In this document: in pieces, positions 18,204-27,811 of the stretch
Layout of the letters: each line of letters begins with the position of its first letter
Numbering within the stretch: position 1 is the first letter of the stretch
NCBI RefSeq assembly: GCF_900095795.1
Contig: NZ_LT608328.1
Span: forward strand, 2,163,001-2,227,000
Source of the DNA: Petrimonas mucosa
GTDB lineage: Bacteria; Bacteroidota; Bacteroidia; Bacteroidales; Dysgonomonadaceae
Direction: 5' to 3'
Length of the DNA: 64,000 nucleotides
Notes under the pieces: generated by a model
Database searches by the model: none
Told to the model about the DNA's origin: nothing
Seen by the model: the letters and a program-made list of their open reading frames with translations, nothing else
Position numbers and translations under genes: made by a program

Positions 18204-18944
18204 TTAAAGATTTGTGGTTACTACACGATAATTGATATAACGACGCTTCATCCAGCGGTAGGCAAAGCAGTCGACAAAAGGTCCGGTAAGGCGGTTCCAC
18301 AAGTGATATTTCGATTTCCCCGCCAGACGGGGATAGTGTCTCACCGGCACCTGCTGTACGCTACCCTCCTGCAGCAGGATGAGAGCCGGAAGAAACCGGT
18401 GCATCCCCTTGAACATGGGAAGCCGCCGGGCATATCCGGTATCCATCACCTTCAGCGGACAGCCGGTGTCTGAAACACCGTCGCCCGTCATCATCCGACG
18501 GAAACCGTTGGCAATCCTGGATTGCAGGTTCTTGAAAAGGGAGTCCTTGCGGTTGGCACGGATGCCGGTGACCAACACATGGCTCTCCAGACCAGGCAGT
18601 AGCAGGTTGAAATCCTCCACATCGGTCTGCATATCGGCATCCATGTAACCCACATACTTCGAACAGCAGTGATCGAAGCCAGCCTTGAGCGCGGCACTGA
18701 GTCCACCGTTCCGGTCCAGGTCGAGATAAAAAAAGTGGGGATGCCGTTCACACACCTGCCGGATGCGGTTTCCACTCTCGTCGGTGGAGCCGTCATTGAC
18801 AAACAGCACGCATGTCTTGTAGAGGGCCTGGGGTAGATAGTTGCTGAGGGATTGCTCCAGCCGGTCAATATTCTCCTCCTCATTGTAGACCGGAACAATA
18901 ATGGTAAAGGTGTACTGTTCCGTCTGATTCTTGTCAGTCTGCAT
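18204..18944 (-). CDS. glycosyltransferase family 2 (polyprenyl-phosphate sugar transferase type)
   Basis: This 246-residue GT-A enzyme has a VPVYNEEENI start, FVNDGSTDES, a DADMQTD metal-binding motif and the conserved YPRLAGKSKYHLWNR tail seen in DPM1/ArnC-like transferases that load a sugar on a polyprenyl phosphate at the cytoplasmic face. It lacks the two C-terminal membrane helices of ArnC/GtrB. Together with the downstream LAB_N and GT39 genes it would make the carrier-linked donor used by GT39. It is first in the operon. Confidence 0.9.
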   Translation of the reverse strand: MQTDKNQTEQYTFTIIVPVYNEEENIDRLEQSLSNYLPQALYKTCVLFVNDGSTDESGNRIRQVCERHPHFFYLDLDRNGGLSAALKAGFDHCCSKYVGYMDADMQTDVEDFNLLLPGLESHVLVTGIRANRKDSLFKNLQSRIANGFRRMMTGDGVSDTGCPLKVMDTGYARRLPMFKGMHRFLPALILLQEGSVQQVPVRHYPRLAGKSKYHLWNRLTGPFVDCFAYRWMKRRYINYRVVTTNL

Positions 18945-19066
18945 AACCTTATTTCAACCCAATCTCATCATTGATGGTGGGATAAATTGCAAAGTTTATC
19001 GGTGTTAAATCTCATTTTATAGAAAGTGCCACAAGATGGCAGGTGATCTCCCCGATTTGGGGATTT

Positions 19067-19110
19067 GAACAAAAGGAGGATGCAATCCAGATATCGATTA
19101 CACCCTCCTT
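19067..19110 (-). terminator. imperfect hairpin terminator after the BON gene
   Basis: On the minus strand AAGGAGG pairs with CCTCCTT, and the stem continues inwards with TG/CA and AATC/GATT between single mismatches. It is followed by TTTGTT and begins about 31 bases after the BON stop codon. Confidence 0.6.
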
Positions 19111-19140
19111 GCCTCATGATGGCGACCGATTTCAAACCGT

Positions 19141-19632
19141 TCATTTAACGGTGATGTTGTTGATCACCTGATTCGGTTTCAACGAGTCTACCCTCTCCAG
19201 CAGTGCCGGCAGATCTCTTTTGCGGATCTCACCTGTCAGGGTGACAATCCCCTCTTTCACCTCAGCCTTGACAGCTTCAAACCCTTTCGACTTGAACAGG
19301 TCGGCCAGGCCGGTATTGAGCAGGGAGTCAACAGCGGTAAAATCGGGAGCAGGTGGAACCACCTCGATGTTATTTACCACCGATTTCACATGTTCAACAG
19401 CAGCCACCGTACTGTCTGCAAGTGATTTTGACGTCTCGTCCTTTACCGTGCCCGATAATGTGGCCACCTGGTCCATCACCGAAACAGAGACACCGGAAAA
19501 ATCCGGATTCAAGGCCAATACCGCCTGAACGGCGGTTTGCACATCGGCATCATTCACCTTTTTGCAGGAGGTTGCCACACCCCCCACTGCAAGCATCAAT
19601 GCGAGCACCGATACCAAACGAATCGTTTTCAT
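19141..19632 (-). CDS. BON-domain lipoprotein
   Basis: The 163-residue protein has a signal peptide ending in ATSC and two BON domains. The first (about 28-90) shows VSVMDQVATLSGTVKDE; the second (about 95-160) shows EVKEGIVTLTGEIRKRD. BON domains bind phospholipid or other envelope components and are found in osmotic-stress proteins such as OsmY. It is monocistronic, with a hairpin behind it. A role in envelope stress is inferred from the family. Confidence 0.88.
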   Translation of the reverse strand: MKTIRLVSVLALMLAVGGVATSCKKVNDADVQTAVQAVLALNPDFSGVSVSVMDQVATLSGTVKDETSKSLADSTVAAVEHVKSVVNNIEVVPPAPDFTAVDSLLNTGLADLFKSKGFEAVKAEVKEGIVTLTGEIRKRDLPALLERVDSLKPNQVINNITVK

Positions 19633-19736
19633 AACTCACTCTTTTAATTGGTTAAACTTTCTATCATTCTATATTTAAACGATGTACAGTTAAAACGCTA
19701 CCCGTCAATGAAAAGTTGTTTAAAAAAAACTAAAGA

Positions 19737-20705
19737 TCAGAAAATTGGAGTGTAGCGATGGCAATAGGGAGTGCTCCCCTTATGTTCATAATACTGTTGA
19801 TGGTAATCTTCCGCCTTCCAGAAGGTAGACACCGGCCTGAGCATGGTGGCCACCTCATATCCCTTGGCCGTCAGCATGCCGATATACTTCTCGGCTATCT
19901 CCTTCTCCTGCGGCGAGGAGTAGAAGATACAGGAGAGGTATTGCGGTCCGATATCGGGACCCTGTCCGTTGGTCTGGGTGAAGTCGTGGGTTTCGAAGAA
20001 GAGCTTTACCATCTCTTCATAGGTGGTCTGCGCCGGATCGAAGAGAACTTCGGTCGTCTCCAGGTGTCCGGTCTTTTTTTGACAGACCTGCTGATAGGTG
20101 GGGTTCTCCACATGACCGCCCATAAATCCTACAGCGGTTGCCTTTACCCCCTTGGCCTTCATGAAAAAGTATTCGGTTCCCCAGAAGCAGCCCGACGCAA
20201 AGTAGCACTTTCGCAGATCGGGACGGTCTGCAGGAATAAACTTCATGGAGATGGAATTGACACAGTGACGTGTCTGTTTGGCTGTAAAACCTTCGCCGAG
20301 AAAGAGGTGACCCAAGTGTGCCCCGCAATTGTTGCAGAGAATTTCGGTCCGTCTACCGTCGGCATCCGGAACCCTTCTGACCGCACCGGCAATCTCATCG
20401 TCGAACGACGGCCATCCACAATGTGAATCGAACTTGTCCTCAGAGCGGTAGAGCGGCGCGTCGCACCGTTTGCAGAGATAGGTCCCTGCTGCCTTGTTAT
20501 TCAACAACGCTCCGGAAAAGGGGCGTTCAGTTCCTTTATGCAGGATCACATGCTCCTCTTCGGGTGTCAATGGATTGTATCCCATAGTCGTATTTTTTTT
20601 AAAGTTGATCTCCTTTTTACTTTCACTCCTTTGCGCACAAGCAATGAGGCTAATCATGGAAAAAGCCAGCATGAGTAACATTTGTGTAATTGAAACCGGT
20701 TTCAT
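19737..20705 (-). CDS. msrBA: exported bifunctional methionine sulfoxide reductase MsrB-MsrA
   Basis: This 322-residue fusion repairs both diastereomers of methionine sulfoxide. It starts with a lipoprotein signal (LIAC, Cys23), so it should act on envelope proteins. MsrB (about 42-160) has two zinc Cys pairs (Cys78/81, Cys124/127) and catalytic Cys148 in RHCVNS. MsrA (about 165-320) has catalytic Cys173 in GCFWG. The domain order MsrB then MsrA is the reverse of MsrA-MsrB fusions such as PilB. Its start overlaps the preceding HExxH gene by 4 bases (20702-20705). It needs a periplasmic thiol reductant, not encoded here. Confidence 0.93.
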   Translation of the reverse strand: MKPVSITQMLLMLAFSMISLIACAQRSESKKEINFKKNTTMGYNPLTPEEEHVILHKGTERPFSGALLNNKAAGTYLCKRCDAPLYRSEDKFDSHCGWPSFDDEIAGAVRRVPDADGRRTEILCNNCGAHLGHLFLGEGFTAKQTRHCVNSISMKFIPADRPDLRKCYFASGCFWGTEYFFMKAKGVKATAVGFMGGHVENPTYQQVCQKKTGHLETTEVLFDPAQTTYEEMVKLFFETHDFTQTNGQGPDIGPQYLSCIFYSSPQEKEIAEKYIGMLTAKGYEVATMLRPVSTFWKAEDYHQQYYEHKGSTPYCHRYTPIF

Positions 20706-21064
20706 CTGCTGTGATTCTTTGTCAAGTTTCCCGTTACAAAGATGTAACTTAAAAAACGATATCGTCTCCGCGACTTCAAGTAATCGGGGTTTGCTTCATT
20801 CTCAAACGCCTCCCGCTCAAATCCGATGTTTCTGTAGGCGACTAGCCGATCCCTGTAAACCAGCCATTTGATCAGCCATTCCACCACATACCAAAGGTAG
20901 AATCCGATAACCAGCAGCTCCAGCATCTGTCGCGTGTGGATCAACTCGTGGTTGATGATCTCACTGTTCGGTAGCGGTTGTTCCTTCCGGGCAAACAGGA
21001 TTCCAAAGAGATTGATCGCGCGGAAACCCTTTACGGGAAGGTACCTGGAATAGATGATCTTCAT
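20702..21064 (-). CDS. small membrane protein with HExxH zinc-peptidase-like motif
   Basis: The 120-residue protein has HELIH at 39-43, the zinc-binding signature of gluzincin peptidases, just before a hydrophobic segment (about 47-70). An acidic patch (EREAFENEAN) at 83-92 could provide the third ligand. It is short for a peptidase, and I do not recognise a named family; M56-like or a non-enzymatic relative are options. It overlaps msrBA by 4 bases and probably shares its transcript, so a role in envelope protein quality control is conceivable but unproven. Confidence 0.7.
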   Translation of the reverse strand: MKIIYSRYLPVKGFRAINLFGILFARKEQPLPNSEIINHELIHTRQMLELLVIGFYLWYVVEWLIKWLVYRDRLVAYRNIGFEREAFENEANPDYLKSRRRYRFLSYIFVTGNLTKNHSR

Positions 21065-21130
21065 TCTCTCTCCCTCTCTAAAGCCTTAACGTATGCGAAA
21101 AGAGGCAACAAATTCATTGATTGCCGGTCT

Positions 21131-21138
21131 CAAAGGTA
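21131..21138 (-). promoter_or_regulatory. possible -7 element for the HExxH/msrBA operon
   Basis: Minus-strand TACCTTTG matches TAnnTTTG and lies 67 bases before the HExxH gene start. No good -33 box is visible. It is back-to-back with the ahcY element at 21160. Confidence 0.4.
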
Positions 21139-21159
21139 GAAAACATTCCCTAAAATGTG

Positions 21160-21167
21160 TAACTTTG
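21160..21167 (+). promoter_or_regulatory. possible -7 element for ahcY
   Basis: TAACTTTG fits TAnnTTTG and lies 27 bases before the ATG at 21194. It supports that start over an in-frame codon at 21155, which would lie upstream of the transcript. Confidence 0.45.
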
Positions 21168-21193
21168 TAGGCTTAAAAATAAATAAAACGAAC

Positions 21194-22612
21194 ATGGACA
21201 AAAATTTCGCATTGGATCTGCCTTACAAGGTAGCAGATATCTCCCTGGCCGATTTCGGACGGAAAGAAATTGAGATCGCCGAACATGAAATGCCGGGATT
21301 GATGTCGATCCGTAAAAAATATGCTCAGGAAAAGCCGCTACGGGGAGCCCGGGTCATGGGCTCACTGCATATGACCGTACAGACTGCCGTACTGATCGAA
21401 ACATTGGTCGAGCTAGGTGCCGATGTACGTTGGGCCAGCTGCAACATCTTCTCCACCCAGGATCATGCCGCCGCTGCAATTGCCGCCGCCGGGATCCCGG
21501 TCTTTGCCTGGAAGGGAGAGACACTTGAGGAGTATTGGTGGTGTACCGAAATGGCACTCCGTTTTCCCGGGGGAAAGGGACCGAACCTGATTGTCGACGA
21601 TGGTGGCGACGCCTCGTTGCTCGTCCATATGGGTTACCGCGCAGAGATCGATCCCAAAACCATCGACCGGGAAGGAAGCAACCGGGAGGAGCAGATTGTG
21701 CTGGATACGTTGAACCGCATCCTGAAGGAGGACAATCAACGCTGGCACCGCACCGTTGCCGAATTGAAAGGAATATCTGAGGAGACCACAACCGGTGTGC
21801 ACCGGTTGTACCAGATGATGGAGAACGGAGAGTTGCTGGTTCCCGCCATCAATGTGAACGACTCGGTTACCAAATCGAAATTCGACAACCTGTATGGTTG
21901 CCGTGAATCACTGGCCGACGGTATAAAACGGGCGACCGATGTCATGATAGCCGGCAAAGTGGTAGTTGTGCTAGGCTACGGTGACGTTGGAAAAGGTTGT
22001 GCCCGATCAATGCGCTCCTACGGTGCAAGGGTTATCGTCACGGAGATCGATCCCATATGCGCCCTGCAGGCAGCCATGGAGGGATTCGAAGTAACTACCA
22101 TGGAGGAGGCAGTGAAAGAGGGAAACATCTTTGTGACCACCACCGGCAACCGGGATGTGGTAACCATCGATCATATGCTGCAGATGAAGGATCAGGCCAT
22201 TGTCTGCAACATTGGCCATTTCGACAATGAGATCCAGGTAGACAAGCTGGTTAGCTATCCGGGAATTGTCCATACCAATATCAAGCCGCAGGTGGACAAA
22301 TACACCTTTCCGACGGGAAACTCGATTTTCCTGCTGGCCGAAGGGCGGTTGGTAAATCTGGGCTGTGCAACTGGACACCCTTCGTTTGTGATGAGCAACT
22401 CATTTACAAACCAGACCCTGGCTCAGATTGATTTGTGGAAAAACAACTACGAGATTGGGGTTTACAGGCTCCCGAAACGGCTCGACGAGGAGGTCGCCAG
22501 ACTCCACCTGGAGCAGATCGGGGTTAAACTGACAACCCTTACAGCCGAACAGGCCCGATACATCGGAGTAGAAGTCGACGGTCCCTATAAACCGGAACAC
22601 TATAGGTATTAA
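21194..22612 (+). CDS. ahcY: adenosylhomocysteinase
   Basis: AhcY reversibly hydrolyses S-adenosylhomocysteine to adenosine and homocysteine, clearing the product of methyl transfer. The 472-residue protein has the N-terminal [34 protein letters not shown], the NAD-binding [10 protein letters not shown] loop, and the hallmark C-terminus [11 protein letters not shown]. The start at 21194 fits the family N-terminus and the promoter position. The homocysteine it produces can enter methionine metabolism together with MetY encoded at 26351. Confidence 0.97.
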   Translation: MDKNFALDLPYKVADISLADFGRKEIEIAEHEMPGLMSIRKKYAQEKPLRGARVMGSLHMTVQTAVLIETLVELGADVRWASCNIFSTQDHAAAAIAAAGIPVFAWKGETLEEYWWCTEMALRFPGGKGPNLIVDDGGDASLLVHMGYRAEIDPKTIDREGSNREEQIVLDTLNRILKEDNQRWHRTVAELKGISEETTTGVHRLYQMMENGELLVPAINVNDSVTKSKFDNLYGCRESLADGIKRATDVMIAGKVVVVLGYGDVGKGCARSMRSYGARVIVTEIDPICALQAAMEGFEVTTMEEAVKEGNIFVTTTGNRDVVTIDHMLQMKDQAIVCNIGHFDNEIQVDKLVSYPGIVHTNIKPQVDKYTFPTGNSIFLLAEGRLVNLGCATGHPSFVMSNSFTNQTLAQIDLWKNNYEIGVYRLPKRLDEEVARLHLEQIGVKLTTLTAEQARYIGVEVDGPYKPEHYRY

Positions 22613-22661
22613 TCGATTATCAAAACTTTGGGAAAAATATGGCAATTTTATCCCTATAAGT

Positions 22662-22692
22662 TTTGTTAATTCGATTTTTTACCATACCTTTG
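22662..22692 (+). promoter_or_regulatory. Bacteroidetes-type promoter for tRNA-Lys
   Basis: TTTG at 22662-22665, 19 bases, then TACCTTTG at 22685-22692 is an exact match to the consensus. The mature tRNA starts 28 bases downstream. Confidence 0.75.
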
Positions 22693-22720
22693 CACTCGCT
22701 TTTGAAAGAAAGCACAGGCT

Positions 22721-22793
22721 GATTCGCTAGCTCAGTTGGTAGAGCACATCCCTTTTAAGGATGGGGTCCTGGGTTCGAGCCCCAGGCGGATCA
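22721..22793 (+). tRNA. tRNA-Lys (anticodon UUU)
   Basis: The 73-base cloverleaf has a 7-bp acceptor stem GATTCGC/GCGGATC (one T-G pair), D-arm GCTCAGTTGGTAGAGC, anticodon stem CATCC/GGATG around loop CTTTTAA, and T-arm CTGGG-TTCGAGC-CCCAG. The anticodon TTT specifies lysine. The discriminator base is A, and the 3' CCA is not encoded. Confidence 0.97.
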
Positions 22794-22823
22794 CTAAAAG
22801 AAAACCAACACTTTAGCATATGG

Positions 22824-22855
22824 AAAGCGACTCACGAAAGTAAGCCGCTTTTTTA
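22824..22855 (+). terminator. terminator after tRNA-Lys
   Basis: AAAGCG and CGCTTT form the base of a 12-position stem with two mismatches and a GAAA tetraloop, followed by a run of T. It lies 30 bases after the tRNA. Confidence 0.65.
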
Positions 22856-22920
22856 TTTTCTACGCATTTACGCTTTCGGACAAAATTGATCGGTCAACCC
22901 GATATCATCCCCCTCGAGTT

Positions 22921-25900
22921 TTACCGCGAATATTTCAACAACTCAAAATCGTCGAAGAGTCCGTAGTCGATCAACTGATACGCTTCGCCAGGAATTGGCT
23001 TCTTGATCCCTTTCCAGTGCCAGGGAGAGACGAACCCTTTTTCGGGACTATTGTAGTGAGGACCCAACAGGTTCTTGTGGCTGCCGACTACCCGTACAGC
23101 CACCTTGTTTTTCCCGGGTTGCAGATGGGAGGTGATATCCAAACGGAAGGGATCAAACCCGATGATGCCTGCTTTTTCACCATTCACATAGACCTCCGCC
23201 ACAGTACCGTTCCACTTACCAAGTTGAACCATATAGCTTCCACCAACTTCATCCAACTGGTAATCCTTGCTGTATTGAACCTCCCATGAGTAGAAAGGCA
23301 TCCGTTGGCTTTTCCAGCTCCCCAACTGCAACTCCTGGACGGGAGCAGTGATACTCCACCCAATCCCTTCGGGGATCACGCCAAAATCACCCAGGATATA
23401 AACAGGCTCTATCTCTGCCAGAAGTTTCATCGGACTCAGGCTCAGTTCAACCACGTTCTCCCCGTGCTTCAACAAACTGCCTGCAGGATAGACGCCAAAC
23501 GATCTATCGAGCCACCACTCGCCGTCAAGGGTTTCTGCTTCTACTCCATTCACCCTGACCGTGAAGAGGCAGGGACGTTCGGCTACCAGTCGGAAGGCAG
23601 AGTAATCGACCGTTTGATCAATCCTGAAATGGTATTTGGCGGTATACCCTCCCGACTTGAAAGTGTCTCTATCTACTATGTTTCGCCGGTATTGCACAGA
23701 TGTGTTCCAGGGGTTGCCCGCTCTAAATCCGTGTGCCTTGAATGCCCTGTCTGAGGCTTCCGACACGTGGATCTGTCTGAATGTCTCATTTTGCAGGTGC
23801 AAGTCGCAAAAGTCGACGGGCAAAACATTTTCCCTTGTTCGCTTCATGGTTGTCCTGTTGAGTGAGGGCAAGGTTGTCGCAGACTGCTGCAACTCTCTTG
23901 CGGGGAATTTCTCGCTCCCTTTTCCTATGAAAAGCAACAGGCTTCCAGCCGGCTCCACTTCAAAGGTGACACTCCCCTTGCCATTGGCAGGATAGGTGTA
24001 GATCTTACCGGTGAGCGCATCCAGTTCATAGAGTGCGTTTCCTTCAGGATAGGCGAGCTGTACAGATGTTTTTTCATCCATCGACGAATTGACCAGGAAG
24101 ATGAGCTCCCCATCTGCATACCTTCTGCGCTGGTGATACAGATTCCCGTTCTCGTGACTGATACGGACCACATTCTCCCCTTTCAGCTTCTCAATTAACT
24201 CACTGGTCAGGCGCTCTTCCCGGTTTACCTTTTCAGATCTTATCAGGCCTATAAGCTCTGCTCTTTTTTCTCCATCGACGTTTTCCGGCTCTGAGAAGCA
24301 GATCAATCTTCCTCCCTCTGACAGGAACTGTTGCAATAAGAAGAAGGTATGCCGACTGATATTTTCGGTGTGTGGTGGCACTATTATGGTGGAATAGCCT
24401 GCTTTTCCAATCACAAATTTCCCCTTGACAATCTTGCCTTGATCTTTGATGATATTCTCGGAGGCGAGATCATATTCAACCTGACTCTTCTCGAGCGCGG
24501 TGATGAAGGCCTGAAAGCTTTCACCAATTTGTATCAGACGGGGATTACTTTTTGTGTGGGAATAATAGCTCCAAAGGGTGGAATTGGGCTCAATTACGGC
24601 AATGCAATTCTCCTGACTCCCCTCACTCAGCAGATAGGAGAGTCTGGCAAAATAATCGTTCAACACCTTATAGTTGCTCCACCAAGGTGAGTGGTAGGTG
24701 AATACAGGAGGATAATCATATTTACGGGCACCTGTCAGCGTCTGGTGCGACAGATGCTGGTTCATGTAGTTTACCCCCAGCACATATTCCCAGTCGCCCA
24801 ACCGTTTCAGGTCCTTGAAGGTAACCTCCCATCCGCCACCGCCGTATGTCTCGCTGAGCGTGCGTTTGTAACCCATCTGGTTGGCTACACTGCGCAGTTC
24901 TTTCACGGCCCGTATATTTCCGAACTGCGCCTGGGGCGATTGCTCGTTGAACTGATTGAAAAGCATATCGATGCCCGGCATCTGGTGCCATGCATACATT
25001 GCCATGTTGTCGGGCCCGTCGTTCATGTTGGGCCATCCATGCTCCCAGTAATGGCCGGTCCATATCAGATTGTTCTTCTCCGTGTATGCATGCCAGGGCT
25101 TGGCCCATCGGTCGATAAAGAGCTGTAGCAGTGTCTCCATGTAATGATAGCGGACCCTCTTCCACTCACCCGTCTCTTCACTCAGCAGAGGTAGAAACAG
25201 TTTCAGATCGTATCCCCACCTCTTTTCGAACTGCTCAAACAGATCGGGTGTCCATCGGAGGCCTCCCGATGTGACGATATTGGGCTCATCTGTAAAAATT
25301 CCCGGTATGGTCTTCCCGAACTGGTTGCCAACTTGCTTCTCATACCCCCTCATCGTGGTTTCAATGAATTTCTCCGTCACACCCGGCAGAAGCAGATCGA
25401 CATAGGAAAAACCTCCATACCAGTCGCCCTTTTCATAATAGGTTTTTCGATAGAGATAGAAATCTCCCGTTTCTCCTGCATACTCCGTCATCTCTTCTGT
25501 GATATCCTTCCAGGAATCATTTTCCCGCAGCAAACAGAGAAAGACCGAACCGATATCTTCCGGCAGTTGTGTGGCTCTTTCCAGCTCAAGCCCCTGCCCC
25601 TGATTAAAAGAGTCGGGATAGTCGGCTGGGACATGTCCCCCGGCAAAGCCACTGGGATAGGAGTTCTCATCGTAGATCCAGACAGAGATGCCGTATTGCC
25701 GGGCTACCTCCGTTGCATGTTGATATAGCGACAACCACTCCTCCGATAGATATTCGGTAACAAGTCCGGGACGAGGATGAATAAAAAAGCCACCAAATCC
25801 TTTATTGTGCAAATCTGCTACCATTCTGTCGATTTCTGCGTTGGTAACCACTTCGTTGAAAACCAGCAACGGCGCAGACCGGAATGAGTTATCGGGATAC

Positions 25901-26022
25901 GGAAAGTTCTTCTCGATATCTCGAAAGCTGTGAATCTGTTGCTTTTCACATCCTGAAAAAAGAGCGATAATTAGGCAAAGAACTATTGCGGATAACAGGT
26001 TGACAATTTTTCTAGTTTCCAT
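22921..26022 (-). CDS. GH106-like glycoside hydrolase lipoprotein
   Basis: This 1033-residue protein has a lipoprotein signal ending in FSGC (Cys25). The catalytic part starts with the GH106-type pattern PLLVFNEVVTNAEIDRMV, GFGGFFIHPRPG and WIYDENSYPSGFAGG, a beta/alpha-barrel. The C-terminal third (about 750-1030) contains galactose-binding-like jelly rolls (FTVRVNGVEAETLDG, EVYVNGEKAGIIGFDPF). Family members are alpha-L-rhamnosidases or relatives used in pectin/rhamnogalacturonan breakdown. This sequence differs clearly from the other GH106 at 49195, so its substrate may differ. No SusC/D pair or regulator is adjacent. Confidence 0.85.
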   Translation of the reverse strand: METRKIVNLLSAIVLCLIIALFSGCEKQQIHSFRDIEKNFPYPDNSFRSAPLLVFNEVVTNAEIDRMVADLHNKGFGGFFIHPRPGLVTEYLSEEWLSLYQHATEVARQYGISVWIYDENSYPSGFAGGHVPADYPDSFNQGQGLELERATQLPEDIGSVFLCLLRENDSWKDITEEMTEYAGETGDFYLYRKTYYEKGDWYGGFSYVDLLLPGVTEKFIETTMRGYEKQVGNQFGKTIPGIFTDEPNIVTSGGLRWTPDLFEQFEKRWGYDLKLFLPLLSEETGEWKRVRYHYMETLLQLFIDRWAKPWHAYTEKNNLIWTGHYWEHGWPNMNDGPDNMAMYAWHQMPGIDMLFNQFNEQSPQAQFGNIRAVKELRSVANQMGYKRTLSETYGGGGWEVTFKDLKRLGDWEYVLGVNYMNQHLSHQTLTGARKYDYPPVFTYHSPWWSNYKVLNDYFARLSYLLSEGSQENCIAVIEPNSTLWSYYSHTKSNPRLIQIGESFQAFITALEKSQVEYDLASENIIKDQGKIVKGKFVIGKAGYSTIIVPPHTENISRHTFFLLQQFLSEGGRLICFSEPENVDGEKRAELIGLIRSEKVNREERLTSELIEKLKGENVVRISHENGNLYHQRRRYADGELIFLVNSSMDEKTSVQLAYPEGNALYELDALTGKIYTYPANGKGSVTFEVEPAGSLLLFIGKGSEKFPARELQQSATTLPSLNRTTMKRTRENVLPVDFCDLHLQNETFRQIHVSEASDRAFKAHGFRAGNPWNTSVQYRRNIVDRDTFKSGGYTAKYHFRIDQTVDYSAFRLVAERPCLFTVRVNGVEAETLDGEWWLDRSFGVYPAGSLLKHGENVVELSLSPMKLLAEIEPVYILGDFGVIPEGIGWSITAPVQELQLGSWKSQRMPFYSWEVQYSKDYQLDEVGGSYMVQLGKWNGTVAEVYVNGEKAGIIGFDPFRLDITSHLQPGKNKVAVRVVGSHKNLLGPHYNSPEKGFVSPWHWKGIKKPIPGEAYQLIDYGLFDDFELLKYSR

Positions 26023-26350
26023 CGTGTATATGTTTTTTATGGTTACCTATTCATTCTTGCCCAACTATGACCGTACCGGCAGAAAGAGTCCGGAATATCG
26101 TTTCTCGCAAAGTCGGAAAGTTGTAATCTATTATGGATTCGGGGTGTTTGCAAACAATCTCAATGATACGAAACACCACACTGGCACAAATTTAGCGATT
26201 TATAAGAAAGTCAGCGTGAAAAACAGAAAAAATCACCCGATTCTTGACAAGAATCCTTGATTCATCCTATCCTCCCCTGTACCAAGAGAGGCTAAGAGAT
26301 TAATAATTCAGGTCAGGAATCAGGTGATATACAAGAGTGGTCAATCGCAG
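26023..26350 (+). other. 328-base intergenic region between the GH106-like gene and metY
   Basis: No gene is seen. It holds a perfect 17-base palindrome (GATTCTTG-A-CAAGAATC, 26239-26255) that could be an operator. A minus-strand TAAATTTG (26194-26187) fits a -7 element for the GH106-like gene but has no clear -33 box. TCAGG is repeated near 26307-26325. Confidence 0.5.
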
Positions 26351-27637
26351 CTAAATCTTATCCAGGGCCTGGCTCAGATCGGCAATCAGGTCATCGATAT
26401 GCTCTGTTCCGATTGAGAGACGTACGGTGCCCGGATAGATCTCCTGCTCTGCCAGTTCGGTTGCGCTGAGTTGCGAGTGAGTGGTGCTTGCCGGATGAAT
26501 AACCAACGACTTCACATCTGCCACATTGGCCAGCAATGAGAAGATCTCCAGGCTGTCGATAAAACGGAACGCCTCTTCCTGTCCCCCATTGACATCGAAG
26601 GTAAAGATGGAACCTGCACCTCTTGGAAAATAGCGTTGATACAGTTGATGGTCGGGATGGTCGGGAAGTGATGGATGGTTCACCCGTTTTACCTTCGGAT
26701 GGTTATTCAGGAAGGCTACTACTTTCAATGCATTCTCCACATGGCGTTCTATACGCAATGAGAGGGTTTCGAGACCCTGTAACAGGATAAAGGCGTTGAA
26801 GGGACTGATGGCCGCTCCGGTGTCGCGCAACAGCGTGGCACGGATACGGATAATGTAGGCCGCCGCTCCGGCAACATCAGTAAAGCGTACTCCATGATAG
26901 CTGGGTTCGGGTTCGGTCAGTTGTGGAAATTTTCCGGATGCTACCCAGTCGAACTTCCCGGAATCAACAATTACACCTCCCAGCGATGAACCATGTCCCC
27001 CGATAAATTTTGTAGCAGAGTGTACCACGATGTCGGCACCATGTTCAATGGGGCGTATAAGATAGGGCGTACCGAAAGTATTGTCTACAATTAAAGGTAT
27101 CTTATGCCGGTGGGCAATTTCAGATAGAGCCTCAATATCGATGATATTTGAATGGGGATTGCCCAATGTCTCAATGAAGAGAGCCTTCGTATTCTCACGG
27201 ATAGCCTTCTCGAAGTTCGACAGATCTGACGGATCGACAAAAGTGGTTGTCACACCGTAATTGGGGAGAGTATGTGCAAGCAGGTTATAACTCCCGCCAT
27301 ATATGGTCTTGGCGGAAACAATATGATCGCCTGCGCGGGTGATATTCTCGAACGCATAGGTGACGGCGGCAGCACCTGAAGCGACGGCCAATCCCGCCAC
27401 ACCTCCCTCAAGGGCGGCTATGCGTTGTTCAAATACCCCCTGTGTGGAGTTGGTAAGACGTCCATAGATGTTTCCTGCATCCTGCAGGCTGAAACGGGCC
27501 GCTGCATGGGCTGCATTATGAAATACATAAGAGGCGGTCTGATAAATAGGTACTGCACGGGCATCCGTTGCCGGATCTGGTTGTTCCTGTCCCACGTGAA
27601 CCTGTAAAGTCTCGAAATGTAACTTTTCTCTTGCCAT
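26351..27637 (-). CDS. metY: O-acetylhomoserine aminocarboxypropyltransferase (sulfhydrylase)
   Basis: MetY is a PLP enzyme that makes homocysteine from O-acetylhomoserine and sulfide in a direct sulfhydrylation route. At 428 residues it has the length of this branch of the Cys/Met-metabolism PLP family, longer than MetB/MetC (about 380-400). Signatures: [18 protein letters not shown], the [10 protein letters not shown] strand, and PLP-binding Lys210 in SATKF followed by [13 protein letters not shown]. It is transcribed divergently from an Lrp-family regulator, which may control it. Confidence 0.93.
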   Translation of the reverse strand: MAREKLHFETLQVHVGQEQPDPATDARAVPIYQTASYVFHNAAHAAARFSLQDAGNIYGRLTNSTQGVFEQRIAALEGGVAGLAVASGAAAVTYAFENITRAGDHIVSAKTIYGGSYNLLAHTLPNYGVTTTFVDPSDLSNFEKAIRENTKALFIETLGNPHSNIIDIEALSEIAHRHKIPLIVDNTFGTPYLIRPIEHGADIVVHSATKFIGGHGSSLGGVIVDSGKFDWVASGKFPQLTEPEPSYHGVRFTDVAGAAAYIIRIRATLLRDTGAAISPFNAFILLQGLETLSLRIERHVENALKVVAFLNNHPKVKRVNHPSLPDHPDHQLYQRYFPRGAGSIFTFDVNGGQEEAFRFIDSLEIFSLLANVADVKSLVIHPASTTHSQLSATELAEQEIYPGTVRLSIGTEHIDDLIADLSQALDKI

Positions 27638-27678
27638 AAACCAAATATTAAATGATTAATTAATTTATAATTTTCCAA

Positions 27679-27710
27679 CAAAGATAGAATGTGCAGAATT
27701 ATCAAACAAT
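27679..27710 (-). promoter_or_regulatory. promoter for metY
   Basis: Minus-strand TATCTTTG (27686-27679) is a consensus -7 element. ATTG lies 20 bases upstream as a partial -33 box. The metY ATG is about 42 bases downstream. Confidence 0.55.
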
Positions 27711-27737
27711 GTGTTTAAAATATTTGGAATATATTAC

Positions 27738-27745
27738 TATATTTG
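27738..27745 (+). promoter_or_regulatory. possible -7 element for the Lrp-family gene
   Basis: TATATTTG fits TAnnTTTG and lies 67 bases before the ATG at 27812. A weak GTTTA sits at the -33 position. It supports the start at 27812, because the longer frame from 27743 would begin within this element. Confidence 0.45.
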
Positions 27746-27811
27746 CACTTTAGTATAGAATATAATCACTATTTCATATATGTAAAACAGCATCTAAAAG
27801 AATATTATTCT

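Noticed and set aside
21068-21193. Possible SAM/SAH-responsive riboswitch before ahcY
   Set aside because: Only about 20 bases lie between the likely transcript start and the ATG, too short for such a structure.
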